From positions 1-64,000 of the forward strand of contig NZ_JAIVAE010000002.1 in the NCBI RefSeq assembly GCF_020171785.1: a stretch of 64,000 nt of DNA, in the 5' to 3' direction. A program made the position numbers and the translations under genes. Below, piece by piece: positions 16,606 to 24,667 of this stretch. The stretch's first letter is position 1. Each line of letters opens with the position of its first letter. The DNA comes from Guptibacillus hwajinpoensis. GTDB lineage: Bacteria > Bacillota > Bacilli > Bacillales > Guptibacillaceae. The notes under the pieces are model-generated. The model made no database searches, had not been told where the DNA came from, and saw only the letters and a list, made by a program, of their open reading frames with translations.

Positions 16606-17358
16606 ATGAACACCATTTTAAATCAGAACAAACAAAGCTGGGATAAAGTAGCGCATCATTTTAATGGAATTGATGCGCTACCGCACTATGGTCCTTATGC
16701 ACAAACAGAGGAAGACCTTCATTTATTTGATGGAGTGGCAAATGCGAAAGTGCTCGAAATTGGCTATGGTAGTGGCCATTCACTTCGGTATATGGCTAGA
16801 AGAGGGGCTTCTGAACTTTGGGGAGTTGATTTGTCTGAAGAACAAAGAAGAACGGCAGAAAGTACGCTAGCCGGTTTATCAGCTAAGTTATTTTGTGCGC
16901 CGATGGAACAAGAGATCGGTTTACCAAAAAACTATTTTGATCACGTTTTTTCGATCTATGCGATTGGGTGGACTACGGATTTAACTCGTACGTTTGAGTT
17001 GGTTTATTCTTATTTAAAAAAGGGAGGAAGTTTTATTTTTAGCTGGGATCATCCTCTTTATGCGCATGTAACGAGTGAGAATGGTGAGATTTCGTTGAAC
17101 GGTTCTTATCAGCAGGAAGGATTACATACGTTTGAAGATTTTAAAGGGGAAGGCGTCCGGATGACAATCCATAAGCGGAAAATGGCCACGTATATCAATC
17201 AGTTGATCCAGGCTGGTTTTACCATTCAAGAGGTCATTGAAAGTGATGTTTCACCTCTGTATAACGAAGAGGACGAGGTTATCTCTGACCGTTATTATTC
17301 TCTTTATAAAGCGAGAAAGTTCCCAACTACGATGATTCTTAAAGCAGTTAAAGAATAA
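16606..17358 (+). CDS. Class I SAM-dependent methyltransferase
   Basis: The product is 250 residues, start ATG 16606 with GGAGGTGAG nine bases before it. Motif I is VLEIGYGSGHSLRYMA, followed by LWGVDLSEEQ and the motif IV region YFDHVFSIYAIGWTTDL. The N-terminal NKQSWDKVAHHF is typical of Bacillus UbiE/COQ5-like small-molecule methyltransferases. The substrate is unknown. It is unrelated in detail to the methyltransferase at 2128. Confidence 0.82.
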   Translation: MNTILNQNKQSWDKVAHHFNGIDALPHYGPYAQTEEDLHLFDGVANAKVLEIGYGSGHSLRYMARRGASELWGVDLSEEQRRTAESTLAGLSAKLFCAPMEQEIGLPKNYFDHVFSIYAIGWTTDLTRTFELVYSYLKKGGSFIFSWDHPLYAHVTSENGEISLNGSYQQEGLHTFEDFKGEGVRMTIHKRKMATYINQLIQAGFTIQEVIESDVSPLYNEEDEVISDRYYSLYKARKFPTTMILKAVKE

Positions 17359-17448
17359 ATGGAAATTTTCGGGAGAAAACGAAACTTTTATGATGATAGA
17401 TCGTAACTTTAAAAGAGAGTTAGTTCATCATTAAGGAAGTGATCCGGT

Positions 17449-17895
17449 ATGATCGTTAAATTTCTCGCAAGCTTTAGTTTTCTAGTCATGGCTGTTCTTT
17501 TTGCTGGAGTACTGAGCAAGGTTTCTTCGGTTGTTGAAACACGCTTTTTAAGTAAGCTAAGTGCTCGAAAGCAGAGAAACGTTTTAATAGGAGGGACGGT
17601 TTTTTTAGAATCGTGCCTTGTCATGCTACTAGCTAAAGCTAGTGAATGGTCTTACATCGATTCTTTGTTTGTTGCGAGTCTATTATTAATAGCGCTTATC
17701 TGGTTACCTGCTTACTTTAGGCCTTATCAGGAGAATGCCAGTCGTACTATTGGGAGGTTTCATCGAGGACTTCACTCAGGTGAAATTGATATACATAACG
17801 GAGGATCACGGCACCCTTTTTTTATCGGAACGTTGATTTTTTGTACAGTGGGATTACTAACTGTTTTTGCATACTATTTTTCGTATATTACGTAA
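17449..17895 (+). CDS. Hypothetical four-helix membrane protein
   Basis: The product is 148 residues, start ATG 17449 after AGGAAGTGAT. Four hydrophobic segments are visible: FLASFSFLVMAVLFAGVL, LIGGTVFLESCLVMLLA, SLFVASLLLIALIWLPAYF and FFIGTLIFCTVGLLTVFAYYF. The last two are separated by a polar His/Arg-rich loop (GRFHRGLHSGEIDIHNGGSR). No family recognised with confidence. Confidence 0.6.
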   Translation: MIVKFLASFSFLVMAVLFAGVLSKVSSVVETRFLSKLSARKQRNVLIGGTVFLESCLVMLLAKASEWSYIDSLFVASLLLIALIWLPAYFRPYQENASRTIGRFHRGLHSGEIDIHNGGSRHPFFIGTLIFCTVGLLTVFAYYFSYIT

Positions 17896-17931
17896 AAGTG
17901 AATTGAGAAAAGCTATATGAGGAGCTGATCA

Positions 17932-18699
17932 TTGTTGAAATATTCCCTGTGCATTGGAGCCTATCCAGGTGAGGATGTTTTCGCTCACCTGGAAAAAGTG
18001 AAAGATCATGGATTTCATGGGCTAGAATACTATGATTGGACGGAATTAAATCTGGAGCAAGTGGCTAAGGCCCAGAGTCGAATTGGCGTTGGAATTACAG
18101 CCATTTGTACGCGTTTTTTTAATTTAGTTAATCCGAAACTGCGAGAATCGTATCTTCAAAGCTTATCAGAAACGATTGAAGCGTGTAAAAAACTTGGAAC
18201 GCCGTCGATCATTACCCAAACGGGAAATATGATGGTCGATACGCCCATTAGCCTACAGCAAGAAGCGATGGTTGAAACACTTAAAAGAAGTGCGGAACTG
18301 TGTGAAAAGGCTAATGTTGTACTTGAAGTTGAACCGTTAAATGGGCTGGTTGATCATGAAGGTCATTTTCTACAATATTCAGATCAGGCAGTGTCGATTG
18401 TCGATCAAGTGGATAGTCCACATGTAAAACTATTATTTGACGTGTATCATCAGCAAATTACGGAAGGAAATGTTACTCGTAACGCAACAAAGTTTTGTAA
18501 CCGAATCAATCATTATCATATTGCTGATAATCCTGGACGTCATGAGCCGGGTACAGGTGAGCTGAATTTTCGGAATATCTTAAAAGCGATTAAGAAGACA
18601 GGCTTTGAGGGGTTTATTGGACTGGAGTGCAACTACACAATTCCAACAGATCAAGCAATCGACTCGTTTAAGAAGAAAATTATACAGTTTGTTGAATAA
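17932..18699 (+). CDS. Hydroxypyruvate isomerase-like TIM-barrel protein
   Basis: The product is 255 residues, starting at TTG 17932 with GAGGAG upstream. The sequence follows the xylose-isomerase-like TIM barrel of Hyi/OtnI proteins: HGFHGLEYYDW, VLEVEPLNGLVDHEGHFL (metal Glu), LLFDVYHQQ (Asp and His), NHYHIADNPGRHEPGTGEL and GLECNY with the last Glu. Such enzymes interconvert hydroxypyruvate and tartronate semialdehyde or isomerise other sugar acids. The actual substrate is not evident, and no glyoxylate pathway gene is adjacent. Confidence 0.8.
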   Translation: MLKYSLCIGAYPGEDVFAHLEKVKDHGFHGLEYYDWTELNLEQVAKAQSRIGVGITAICTRFFNLVNPKLRESYLQSLSETIEACKKLGTPSIITQTGNMMVDTPISLQQEAMVETLKRSAELCEKANVVLEVEPLNGLVDHEGHFLQYSDQAVSIVDQVDSPHVKLLFDVYHQQITEGNVTRNATKFCNRINHYHIADNPGRHEPGTGELNFRNILKAIKKTGFEGFIGLECNYTIPTDQAIDSFKKKIIQFVE

Positions 18700-18708
18700 G
18701 CTACATGA

Positions 18709-18756
18709 AAAAGAGCGAGGAAGACGTGTTTGATATACGTTATCCTCGTTCTTTCT
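18709..18756. terminator. Bidirectional terminator between the isomerase and rhodopsin genes
   Basis: AAAGAGCGAGG...ACGT pairs with ACGT...CCTCGTTCTTT with a small internal loop, lying between two converging genes. Confidence 0.8.
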
Positions 18757-18762
18757 TTGACA

Positions 18763-19443
18763 CTATTCTTTTATTTTTCGAAGACCATGAAGATCCAGAA
18801 TGCCAAAACCAACTTTTGAGAAAATCGGAAGAACGATAAAGGCTAGTGTATCAACCATACCTTTTGTTAGGCCAACGCCTGATGCGCCAAAGAACCATGC
18901 CAACGGATAAAGCACCCAAAAAGATGTTAGATAAATGGCCATTCGCTTATAATGCTTGGCAAGTTGGTCGCTTTCATTTGCCATCCTCTTAAGAGGACCC
19001 CAGATAATCCTTAATATGATCGCAAGGGCAACAAGCCCTAGACTATACCAGATGTATTTTAGTGTATCAGGTGAAAAATCGGCGATTAGTCCAGTTAAAA
19101 TCATGAAAACGTCAGCTATAATCAGAGACGCGATCAGTGTGCGGTTGATTTTCTTTTGGTAGAACATCGCGGTTAAGGCAAGTGGTAATAGTAACAGGGG
19201 AGTAGAGACCACCCAATCTAAGTATCGTGCAAAGTAAATCGTTTTCTCTGGTCTTTCTAATAGCCCCTGACCTAATGCAATGGATAAATAAGCGACTCCA
19301 GACCATCCTGTAATGACGATGGCGATCACATATTCATACAAAGGCACGCCTTTTGGTTTTCGACTTAGGAGATAAAAATAAATGGCGCTTGAGATCATCA
19401 CGATAAAATAAAAAATGTGTAAAGATGTTTCGATTGAGTTCAT
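18763..19443 (-). CDS. Microbial rhodopsin, Anabaena sensory rhodopsin-like
   Basis: The product is a 226-residue, seven-helix retinal protein. The helix G Lys that binds retinal is K210 (PIFSKVGFG), and the helix F pocket FWVLYPLAWFFG keeps the Trp, Tyr, Pro and Trp of bacteriorhodopsin. Helix C reads RYLDWVVSTPLLLLP: R73 and D76 match R82 and D85 of bacteriorhodopsin, but the Asp85/Thr89/Asp96 set is Asp/Ser/Pro here. The helix G counterion Asp212 is Pro (P206), as in Anabaena sensory rhodopsin, and D217 matches that protein's cytoplasmic acceptor. These substitutions argue for sensing or weak or inverted transport rather than ordinary proton pumping. No transducer and no carotenoid oxygenase gene is adjacent. 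The ATG at 19443 has GTGAGGTGA before it. Confidence 0.9.
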   Translation of the reverse strand: MNSIETSLHIFYFIVMISSAIYFYLLSRKPKGVPLYEYVIAIVITGWSGVAYLSIALGQGLLERPEKTIYFARYLDWVVSTPLLLLPLALTAMFYQKKINRTLIASLIIADVFMILTGLIADFSPDTLKYIWYSLGLVALAIILRIIWGPLKRMANESDQLAKHYKRMAIYLTSFWVLYPLAWFFGASGVGLTKGMVDTLAFIVLPIFSKVGFGILDLHGLRKIKE

Positions 19444-19509
19444 GTTTCACCTCACTTGGATTTGTGATATCCAGTATTGACAGTGAATATGGATTTATTC
19501 AGCAGAGGT

Positions 19510-19535
19510 GTTTGCTATAGCAATGTAAGGCAAAC
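19510..19535. promoter_or_regulatory. Palindromic site between rhodopsin and exonuclease genes
   Basis: The divergent spacer holds a perfect 12-bp palindrome, TTGCTATAGCAA (19512-19523), nested with a second inverted repeat GTTTGC (19510-19515) and GCAAAC (19530-19535). It is placed as an operator could be, 67 bp upstream of the rhodopsin start. The binding protein is unknown. Confidence 0.4.
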
Positions 19536-19597
19536 AGCTAGACGAATCAGTAAGAACCTTTTAAAATGTGGGTAATGAACGGGAAAGGAGTTTCCGT

Positions 19598-20215
19598 ATG
19601 AATTTTGTAGCATTAGATTTTGAAACAGCAAATTCTTCACGAGGAAGCGTGTGCTCGATTGGTCTTGTGGAATATGAAGATGGTCAGCTAGTTCGAGAAT
19701 ATTATCGTTTAGTGAAACCGAAACAAAATGTTTTCTCTGGCATCAATATTAGCATTCACGGAATTACAGAAGAAGATGTTGAAGATGCACCTGAATTTGA
19801 TGTTCTGTGGCGAGAGGAAATTCGTGAGTTAGTTGAGGGGAAATTCCTAATTGCTCATAATGCGCAATTTGATATGAGCGTGCTACGTGCTGTTCTTGAT
19901 CAATATGGCCTCCCATATCCAATGCTTGCGTATAACTGCACTGTGAACCTATCAAAAAAGACTTGGGTGTTACCCAAGTATAAATTAAATGTTGTCTCTG
20001 ATTATCTTGGCATACAACTTGATCATCACCATGCGCTAGATGATGCAAGAGCTTCTGCTCAGATTTTCTTAAAAGTCGCAGAGACGTTAAATACAGCAGA
20101 TATCAATGAACTTATCGCAAGAACAGGAACAGCAAACGGCGTTTTATTTGATAGCGGCTATGAACCTGCCAAATTAAATAAAAAAAACACAAAGAAAACC
20201 CCTGCACCACGTTAA
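19598..20215 (+). CDS. DnaQ-like 3'-5' exonuclease domain protein
   Basis: The product is 205 residues, start ATG 19598 with AAAGGAG upstream. DEDDh exonuclease motifs are present: FVALDFETAN (ExoI, Asp and Glu), LIAHNAQFDMSVL (ExoII) and HHHALDDARASAQIF (ExoIII, His and Asp). The C-terminus is lysine rich (KLNKKNTKKTPAPR). Stand-alone proteins of this type in Bacillus resemble the epsilon proofreading subunit, but their role is not settled. The stop codon lies within the terminator. Confidence 0.85.
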   Translation: MNFVALDFETANSSRGSVCSIGLVEYEDGQLVREYYRLVKPKQNVFSGINISIHGITEEDVEDAPEFDVLWREEIRELVEGKFLIAHNAQFDMSVLRAVLDQYGLPYPMLAYNCTVNLSKKTWVLPKYKLNVVSDYLGIQLDHHHALDDARASAQIFLKVAETLNTADINELIARTGTANGVLFDSGYEPAKLNKKNTKKTPAPR

Positions 20216-20240
20216 ATTTTGGTGAGGGGTTTTCGTGCTT
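20194..20240. terminator. Bidirectional terminator, exonuclease and rex-like genes
   Basis: AAAACCCCTGCACC pairs with GGTGAGGGGTTTT around the exonuclease stop codon; T-runs appear on both strands between convergent genes. Confidence 0.8.
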
Positions 20241-20243
20241 CTT

Positions 20244-20873
20244 TTAAAAGAAATGAATCAGGAACGAGAGTGTATCCAGTTCACGTGCTAAATCAATTTG
20301 TTGAAGGTGAACGTTAGCTGGGAGCTTAAGGTAAGCCGATGAAAAATTCATAATACCAAGTATTCCGGTTTCAGATAGCTTTTCAGAAACCATTTGCGCT
20401 GAAGCGGCGGGAATAGCTAGAATGGCTACCGTTACACTAGCGGTTAACCGTTCATTCATTTCATCGATATGATAGACTGGGACACCTGCAATGGTTTTGC
20501 CAACGACTTTTGGATTATTATCAAACGCCATTTTAATTTTAGGAGTCGATTTTCGTAAGTGATTATAGTGAAGAAGCGCAGTACCCAGTCGTCCTGCGCC
20601 AATTAAAGCTGCTTCAGGCTCAGTCTTTTCGTTTACGATCAAGTGAAGGTGATTCACAAGTTTTTTAACTTCGTACGCTGCCCCTTTACGGCCTGGGGCT
20701 TTTATCTTAGAAAAATCTCTCCTCACAAGATCCGATTTAAAATTAAGCGCATGACCAATCTCAACAGAGGAGATCGATTTTTGCCCTGATTTCTTTACGC
20801 TCTTTAAATAAGAAAGGTAGAGAGGAAGACGCTTTATGATTGCATTTGGAAGTTTATTCTCTTCCTTTTTCAT
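20244..20873 (-). CDS. Rex-family redox-sensing repressor
   Basis: The product is 209 residues. It matches Rex from end to end: N-terminal winged helix (IIKRLPLYLSYLKS, LVRRDFSKIKAPGRKGAAYEV) and a Rossmann domain (ALIGAGRLGTALLHY, MAFDNNPKVVGKTIAGVPVYHID, VAILAIPAASAQ). Rex senses the NADH/NAD ratio and represses fermentative and respiratory genes. The glycine motif is GAGRLG, whereas B. subtilis Rex has GVGNLG, and several core positions differ. This may be a second, diverged Rex copy, so I leave the symbol empty. The ATG at 20873 follows GGAGGTAA. Confidence 0.85.
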   Translation of the reverse strand: MKKEENKLPNAIIKRLPLYLSYLKSVKKSGQKSISSVEIGHALNFKSDLVRRDFSKIKAPGRKGAAYEVKKLVNHLHLIVNEKTEPEAALIGAGRLGTALLHYNHLRKSTPKIKMAFDNNPKVVGKTIAGVPVYHIDEMNERLTASVTVAILAIPAASAQMVSEKLSETGILGIMNFSSAYLKLPANVHLQQIDLARELDTLSFLIHFF

Positions 20874-21024
20874 ACGATTACCTCCGTCAAACTAGATCCG
20901 CTTTCTTCTCTATTATAATCTTAATCTAGCAAAGTGCAATTTGGAAAATAATCCAAAAGAACTAGTGAGGAGATAGGCTCCTGTAAAATCCTCAAACGAT
21001 GGAATTCATATAGAGTCAACAGAA

Positions 21025-21052
21025 AAAGAACCGGTCATTGGGCCGGTTCTTT
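21025..21052 (-). terminator. Terminator of the 1-Cys peroxiredoxin gene
   Basis: AAAGAACCGG pairs with CCGGTTCTTT; on the minus strand it is followed by TTTTT. Confidence 0.85.
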
Positions 21053-21059
21053 CAAAAGG

Positions 21060-21722
21060 TTATTGATTTAAATCTTTTTTGCATAAATACCAATCAATGC
21101 ATTCAAGACCTTCTTCTTTTTCCCTCTTTTTCATATCTTCCTGTGTTTTAGGAGGCGAAACAAGGACTTGATCTCCTGGTTCCCAATTGGCGGGTGTCGG
21201 AGCACCGTGCTCATCCGTAGTTTTTAACGCCTTTACTAATCTCATAATTTCATGCATGTTGCGACCGGTCGTAAGAGGATAGTAGATGACAGCTCGGACA
21301 ACTTGTTTATCATCAACTACGAAGACTGCACGACTCGTTTCCGTTTGACTTTCTTCCGGCATGATCATACCGTAGCGTGTTGCCACTTTTCGATCGAGAT
21401 CAGCAATTACCGGAAATTCAATTTCGGTATCAAAGTTCTTCTCAATGTTTCGAACCCATGCTAAATGTGAGGAAACGCTATCGACACTAAGGCCGATTAA
21501 CTCAACATCAAGCTTTCGTAACTCTGGATAAATTTCCTGAAAAGCCACGAATTCTGTCGTGCATACCGGCGTGAAGTCAGCGGGATGCGAAAATAACACA
21601 AACCATTTTCCTTTGTAATCATCGAGTGAAAGTTGACCGTGTGTCGTGTTGGCAGTAAAGTCAGGGGCTGGGGACCCGATTCGTGGTAGCTGATAAGCTG
21701 TTTCTGTTTGTTGTTCTGACAT
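21060..21722 (-). CDS. Peroxiredoxin, Prx6-like with C-terminal cysteines
   Basis: The product is 220 residues and reduces peroxides in the cytosol. The active-site block PADFTPVCTTEF gives peroxidatic C54 with the normal PxxxTxxC motif. GLSVDSVSSHLAW and GRNMHEIMRLVKAL place it in the Prx6 subfamily. Two extra cysteines, C208 and C214 (ECIDWYLCKK), lie at the C-terminus as in archaeal Prx6-type enzymes that form an internal disulfide. It provides a normal counterpart to the TGA-containing peroxiredoxin at 1328-1927. The start ATG 21722 follows GGAGGATG. Confidence 0.9.
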   Translation of the reverse strand: MSEQQTETAYQLPRIGSPAPDFTANTTHGQLSLDDYKGKWFVLFSHPADFTPVCTTEFVAFQEIYPELRKLDVELIGLSVDSVSSHLAWVRNIEKNFDTEIEFPVIADLDRKVATRYGMIMPEESQTETSRAVFVVDDKQVVRAVIYYPLTTGRNMHEIMRLVKALKTTDEHGAPTPANWEPGDQVLVSPPKTQEDMKKREKEEGLECIDWYLCKKDLNQ

Positions 21723-21892
21723 AGTGAAACATCCTCCTTCTATTCGAATCTATGATTGGTTTTCCCTCCTATTTTTTAACTAAACTGTCTTTTTTGTGAG
21801 GATTATTGTCAAGATAACTTATGGAAAAGAATGAAAATGATAGAATGAAAGAGAGGAAAAGTAATCCAAAGATAGAAGAGAGGAGAAATCGT

Positions 21893-22741
21893 ATGCAAAT
21901 CGAATTTCTTGGTACCGGTGGGGCTATGGCGATCCCTCGTCCACTATGTCAGTGCGCCGTTTGTGTAGAAGCGAGAGAGAAAGGTGTCCCTTATAGTCGA
22001 TCGGGTCCTAGTGTTTTTGTTCACGGTCCTAACGTATTAATTGATACGCCTGAAGATAGCTATATGCAGTTAAATCGCTCGCAGATCTCGAGGATAGACG
22101 GCGTGTTTTATTCGCATTGGCACCCTGATCATGTTATGGGGAGGCGGGTGCTAGAATCAATAAATGCAGACTGGGTCAACCATCCCCCAGAAGGAACAAC
22201 AACGGACGTTTATTTGCCTGAGCAAGTGGCGATTGACTTTCAAACTAGATTAGGTAGTGGTGAACATCTTGCTTTCTTTGATCAACAAAAATACATAGCG
22301 CTTCATAAGCTGAACGATGGGGACAAAGTAACCATTAATGGCGTGTCCATTACGCCGTTTCGCTTATCTGAGGATTATGTTTATGCGTTCCTGTTTGAAG
22401 GAGAAGGCAAACGGATATTGATTGCTCCAGATGAACTTTATGGTTGGGAGCCAGAGGACCTTGGTGAATTGGATGTAGCGGTATTGCCGACTGGCATCTG
22501 CGAATTTCACCCTTTAACAGGAGAGCGACAAATCAGTGAAGATCATCCTGTATTGAAAGAAGAAGCAACATTTCGTCAAACACTGGCTATTATTGAAAAG
22601 TTACAGGTAAAAGAAGTGTATTTAACACATCTTGAAGAACCTGATCAATTGAGCTATGATGATTTCAAAAAAGTGGAAGAAACGCTTCCGCATGATAAAA
22701 ACATTTTATTTGCGTATGACACCTTAACAATTAATCTATAG
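21893..22741 (+). CDS. MBL-fold metallohydrolase, PhnP-like
   Basis: The product is 282 residues. The ATG at 21893 has GAGAGGAG upstream; 24 extra codons to 21821 look non-coding. It has FLGTGGAMAIPRPLCQCAVC, a pair of cysteines as in PhnP-type enzymes, YSHWHPDHVMG as the metal-binding HxHxDH motif, LIAPDELYGW, and THLEEP near the end. PhnP hydrolyses cyclic phosphodiesters, and related enzymes act on tRNA or cyclic nucleotides. The substrate is not clear and no phosphonate genes are nearby. Confidence 0.8.
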   Translation: MQIEFLGTGGAMAIPRPLCQCAVCVEAREKGVPYSRSGPSVFVHGPNVLIDTPEDSYMQLNRSQISRIDGVFYSHWHPDHVMGRRVLESINADWVNHPPEGTTTDVYLPEQVAIDFQTRLGSGEHLAFFDQQKYIALHKLNDGDKVTINGVSITPFRLSEDYVYAFLFEGEGKRILIAPDELYGWEPEDLGELDVAVLPTGICEFHPLTGERQISEDHPVLKEEATFRQTLAIIEKLQVKEVYLTHLEEPDQLSYDDFKKVEETLPHDKNILFAYDTLTINL

Positions 22742-22808
22742 GAAGACACGGTTTAAAAATCCGAACTTTAGGGAACCATTTTTCTAGATATAGAAACGAG
22801 GTGAGCGT

Positions 22809-23063
22809 ATGGAACTGTCATTTGGGCTTATTCTTAATATTGTAATAGCCATTTATTTATTTGTGGATGCAAAAAAACGGGATAAGAGCTCTTTTTTCTG
22901 GGCGATTTTAGGGTTGATCTTTGGACCAATCGTTCTAGGGATCTACTTTATTCAAACAGGTAGAAAAGGCATTGGTTGGCTTATTATCATTCTAGCCCTT
23001 ATTTGGTTTATTATTGCCATTGTGTTAGGTATATTGGCAGGGATCATTGGTCTCTTATTTTAA
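22809..23063 (+). CDS. Small hydrophobic membrane protein
   Basis: The product is 84 residues with three predicted membrane segments (FGLILNIVIAIYLFVDA, FFWAILGLIFGPIVLGIYFI, a long Ile/Leu-rich C-terminal helix). It starts at ATG 22809 with GAGGTGAGC upstream and has its own terminator. No family recognised with certainty. Confidence 0.65.
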   Translation: MELSFGLILNIVIAIYLFVDAKKRDKSSFFWAILGLIFGPIVLGIYFIQTGRKGIGWLIIILALIWFIIAIVLGILAGIIGLLF

Positions 23064-23067
23064 GATT

Positions 23068-23095
23068 AAACCTGAAGTGTACGCTTCAGGTTTTT
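23068..23095 (+). terminator. Terminator of the small membrane protein gene
   Basis: AAACCTGAAG pairs with CTTCAGGTTT over a 6-base loop, then T residues. Confidence 0.85.
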
Positions 23096-23234
23096 CTATG
23101 GGTTTAAGACTTCATGGAATGTGGAAGGGTATTGAGATACTATTAAAACAAATGAGCGCTTGAGGTGAATGTGTTAAATTGACGAATGAGGGGATCTCAC
23201 ATTCATAGATAAGTAATGACTCAAGGGGGAAGCA

Positions 23235-23444
23235 ATGGATGAAGAAGCAAAAGTGATAGATTGGATCACTTCCGAAGTCGAAGTAGAATCATGCACCATG
23301 CAAGATTATCCGGTGTACCATTCGGGTAAACGAGTCATCGATCGAAGCGGAGATTATCTTATTGTCTACTTTCATCCGTTGCTTGAAAAAGTAGTTTATA
23401 CGTTTAAAGGGATTGAAGATTGTTTTTTTATTGCTCATCGTTAA
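23235..23444 (+). CDS. Hypothetical 69-residue protein
   Basis: The start ATG 23235 has AAGGGGGA five bases upstream. The product is soluble, acidic at the start, with two Cys (C20, C62) and a beta-rich centre (GDYLIVYFHPLLEKVVYTF). I do not recognise it. Monocistronic. Confidence 0.6.
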   Translation: MDEEAKVIDWITSEVEVESCTMQDYPVYHSGKRVIDRSGDYLIVYFHPLLEKVVYTFKGIEDCFFIAHR

Positions 23445-23480
23445 GCAATTTTGAAATAGGTAAAATCGAATAAATATAGC

Positions 23481-23510
23481 AAAGAGGAGCGCAGATGCGC
23501 TCCTCTTTGG
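23481..23510. terminator. Hairpin between the 69-residue gene and thiM
   Basis: AAAGAGGAGCGCA pairs perfectly with TGCGCTCCTCTTT. The T-run is short on both strands; it lies between convergent genes. Confidence 0.75.
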
Positions 23511-23513
23511 TGT

Positions 23514-24323
23514 TTATTTAACAAGGTGGATATTTGTTTCAATGTCTTCTGGCGTTATAAGCGAAAGTTGATTTAAAAGCGCGATTTGAAAGTCGCCTGG
23601 CCGATTTTCAATATGATCGGCGGCTTTTTCGCTTGCCACACCATAAAACGCAAGTACGCCGTACGCAGCTAACATCGGATCTGACTCAACAGCTGCGAAA
23701 GCTCCGAGAAGAGAGGAGAGAAGGCAGCCAGTACCGGTTACCTTCGTTAAGATCGGGTGGCCGTTACCAAGTTTAAGTGTCGTTTCGCCATCTGAAACAA
23801 TGTCGATCGCCCCTGTAACGATGACGGTACAGCCAAACATTTTTGCGGCTTTTCTTGCTAGCATTTCGCTATTTCCTTCTCCTTCTGTAGCATCAACGCC
23901 CTTAATTGACCAGTTTTTCCCTGAAACATTGGCAATTTCAGCTCCATTTCCTCTTAGAAATTGCACGTCGACTTCTTTGAGAATATGTCGAGCTGTTGAT
24001 GTTCGATACGGAGTGGCCCCTGCTCCAACCGGGTCGAGAATAACAGGAATGCTCATTTCATTCGCCGCTTTCCCAGCGATGACCATTGCTTCCACGAGTT
24101 CTTTTGTTAACGTGCCGATATTTAAAACAAGAGCTCCAGAAATCTTGGCCATATCAGCGACTTCTTCTTTCGCATAAGCCATAACAGGGCTTGCTCCTGC
24201 GGCGAGTAAGCCGTTCGCTGTAAAATTAGTCACGACGGTATTCGTTATATTATGAACGAGAGGAGATGCCTCTCTTACTTTAGTAATGAGGTCAGCTGCC
24301 TGAGATTTTTCCACGGTCAACAT
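23514..24323 (-). CDS. thiM: Hydroxyethylthiazole kinase
   Basis: ThiM phosphorylates 4-methyl-5-(2-hydroxyethyl)thiazole in thiamine salvage. The 269-residue product closely follows B. subtilis Thi[48 protein letters not shown], and [17 protein letters not shown] with the catalytic Cys of GTGC. The ATG at 24323 is directly preceded by AGAAAGG, so the second codon (TTG) is a possible start. It stands alone with no thiE, thiD or tenA next to it, and no TPP riboswitch motif is visible in its leader. Confidence 0.9.
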   Translation of the reverse strand: MLTVEKSQAADLITKVREASPLVHNITNTVVTNFTANGLLAAGASPVMAYAKEEVADMAKISGALVLNIGTLTKELVEAMVIAGKAANEMSIPVILDPVGAGATPYRTSTARHILKEVDVQFLRGNGAEIANVSGKNWSIKGVDATEGEGNSEMLARKAAKMFGCTVIVTGAIDIVSDGETTLKLGNGHPILTKVTGTGCLLSSLLGAFAAVESDPMLAAYGVLAFYGVASEKAADHIENRPGDFQIALLNQLSLITPEDIETNIHLVK

Positions 24324-24505
24324 CCTTTCTTGCTTGTCATTTCTAATGGTTTTTCCTTTTTTTATTGTAACAATAAGGCGTGTTTGTGAAAATAAAAAGA
24401 AAGGAGTCCTTTTTTAAGGTCTTGAGTAACGATTCCAAAAACGTATGATCCATGAAAACGGAAATGGTAGTCGGTATCCGGCTTTTTCAAGTTGTTTTAG
24501 AAGGT

Positions 24506-24667
24506 TTATAAACGCGCCGCCAACGCGCCGCCAACGCGGCGCTGCTGTTTTAATTTTTCTTCATTCGCTTTTACTGTAATGCGATAGCCATCTTGAAGTC
24601 CCTCGACTTTCACTTCTTTTGCACCAAGCTTTTCGGTAGTTTCTTTCATCACTTTCGGATCCTCCAT
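24506..24667 (-). CDS. Small ABC1-kinase-coupled ORF, apparently truncated by an 11-bp repeat
   Basis: The ATG at 24667 overlaps the TAA of the upstream ABC1 kinase by one base (TAATG), so translation is probably coupled. As written it encodes 53 residues: a charged N-terminus (VMKETTEKLGAKEVKVEGLQ) and an odd tail, RRVGGALAARL. The tail is encoded by a tandem 11-bp repeat. Deleting one unit puts the gene in frame with a protein-like continuation (FINLLKQLEKAGYRLPFPF, then SWIIRFWNRY) ending at 24414, for an 80-residue protein. The present form may be a frameshifted or phase-variable version. Family unknown. Confidence 0.55.
   Translation of the reverse strand: MEDPKVMKETTEKLGAKEVKVEGLQDGYRITVKANEEKLKQQRRVGGALAARL
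24511..24538. repeat. 11-bp tandem repeat inside a coding sequence
   Basis: The unit AACGCGCCGCC occurs at 24511-24521 and 24522-24532, followed by a partial third unit (AACGCG). As 11 is not a multiple of 3, any change in copy number shifts the frame of the minus-strand gene. Confidence 0.85.

Noticed and set aside
24324-24420. TPP riboswitch upstream of thiM
   Set aside because: None of the conserved TPP aptamer blocks (CTGAGA, ACCTGA, CGTAGGGA) is present in the leader.
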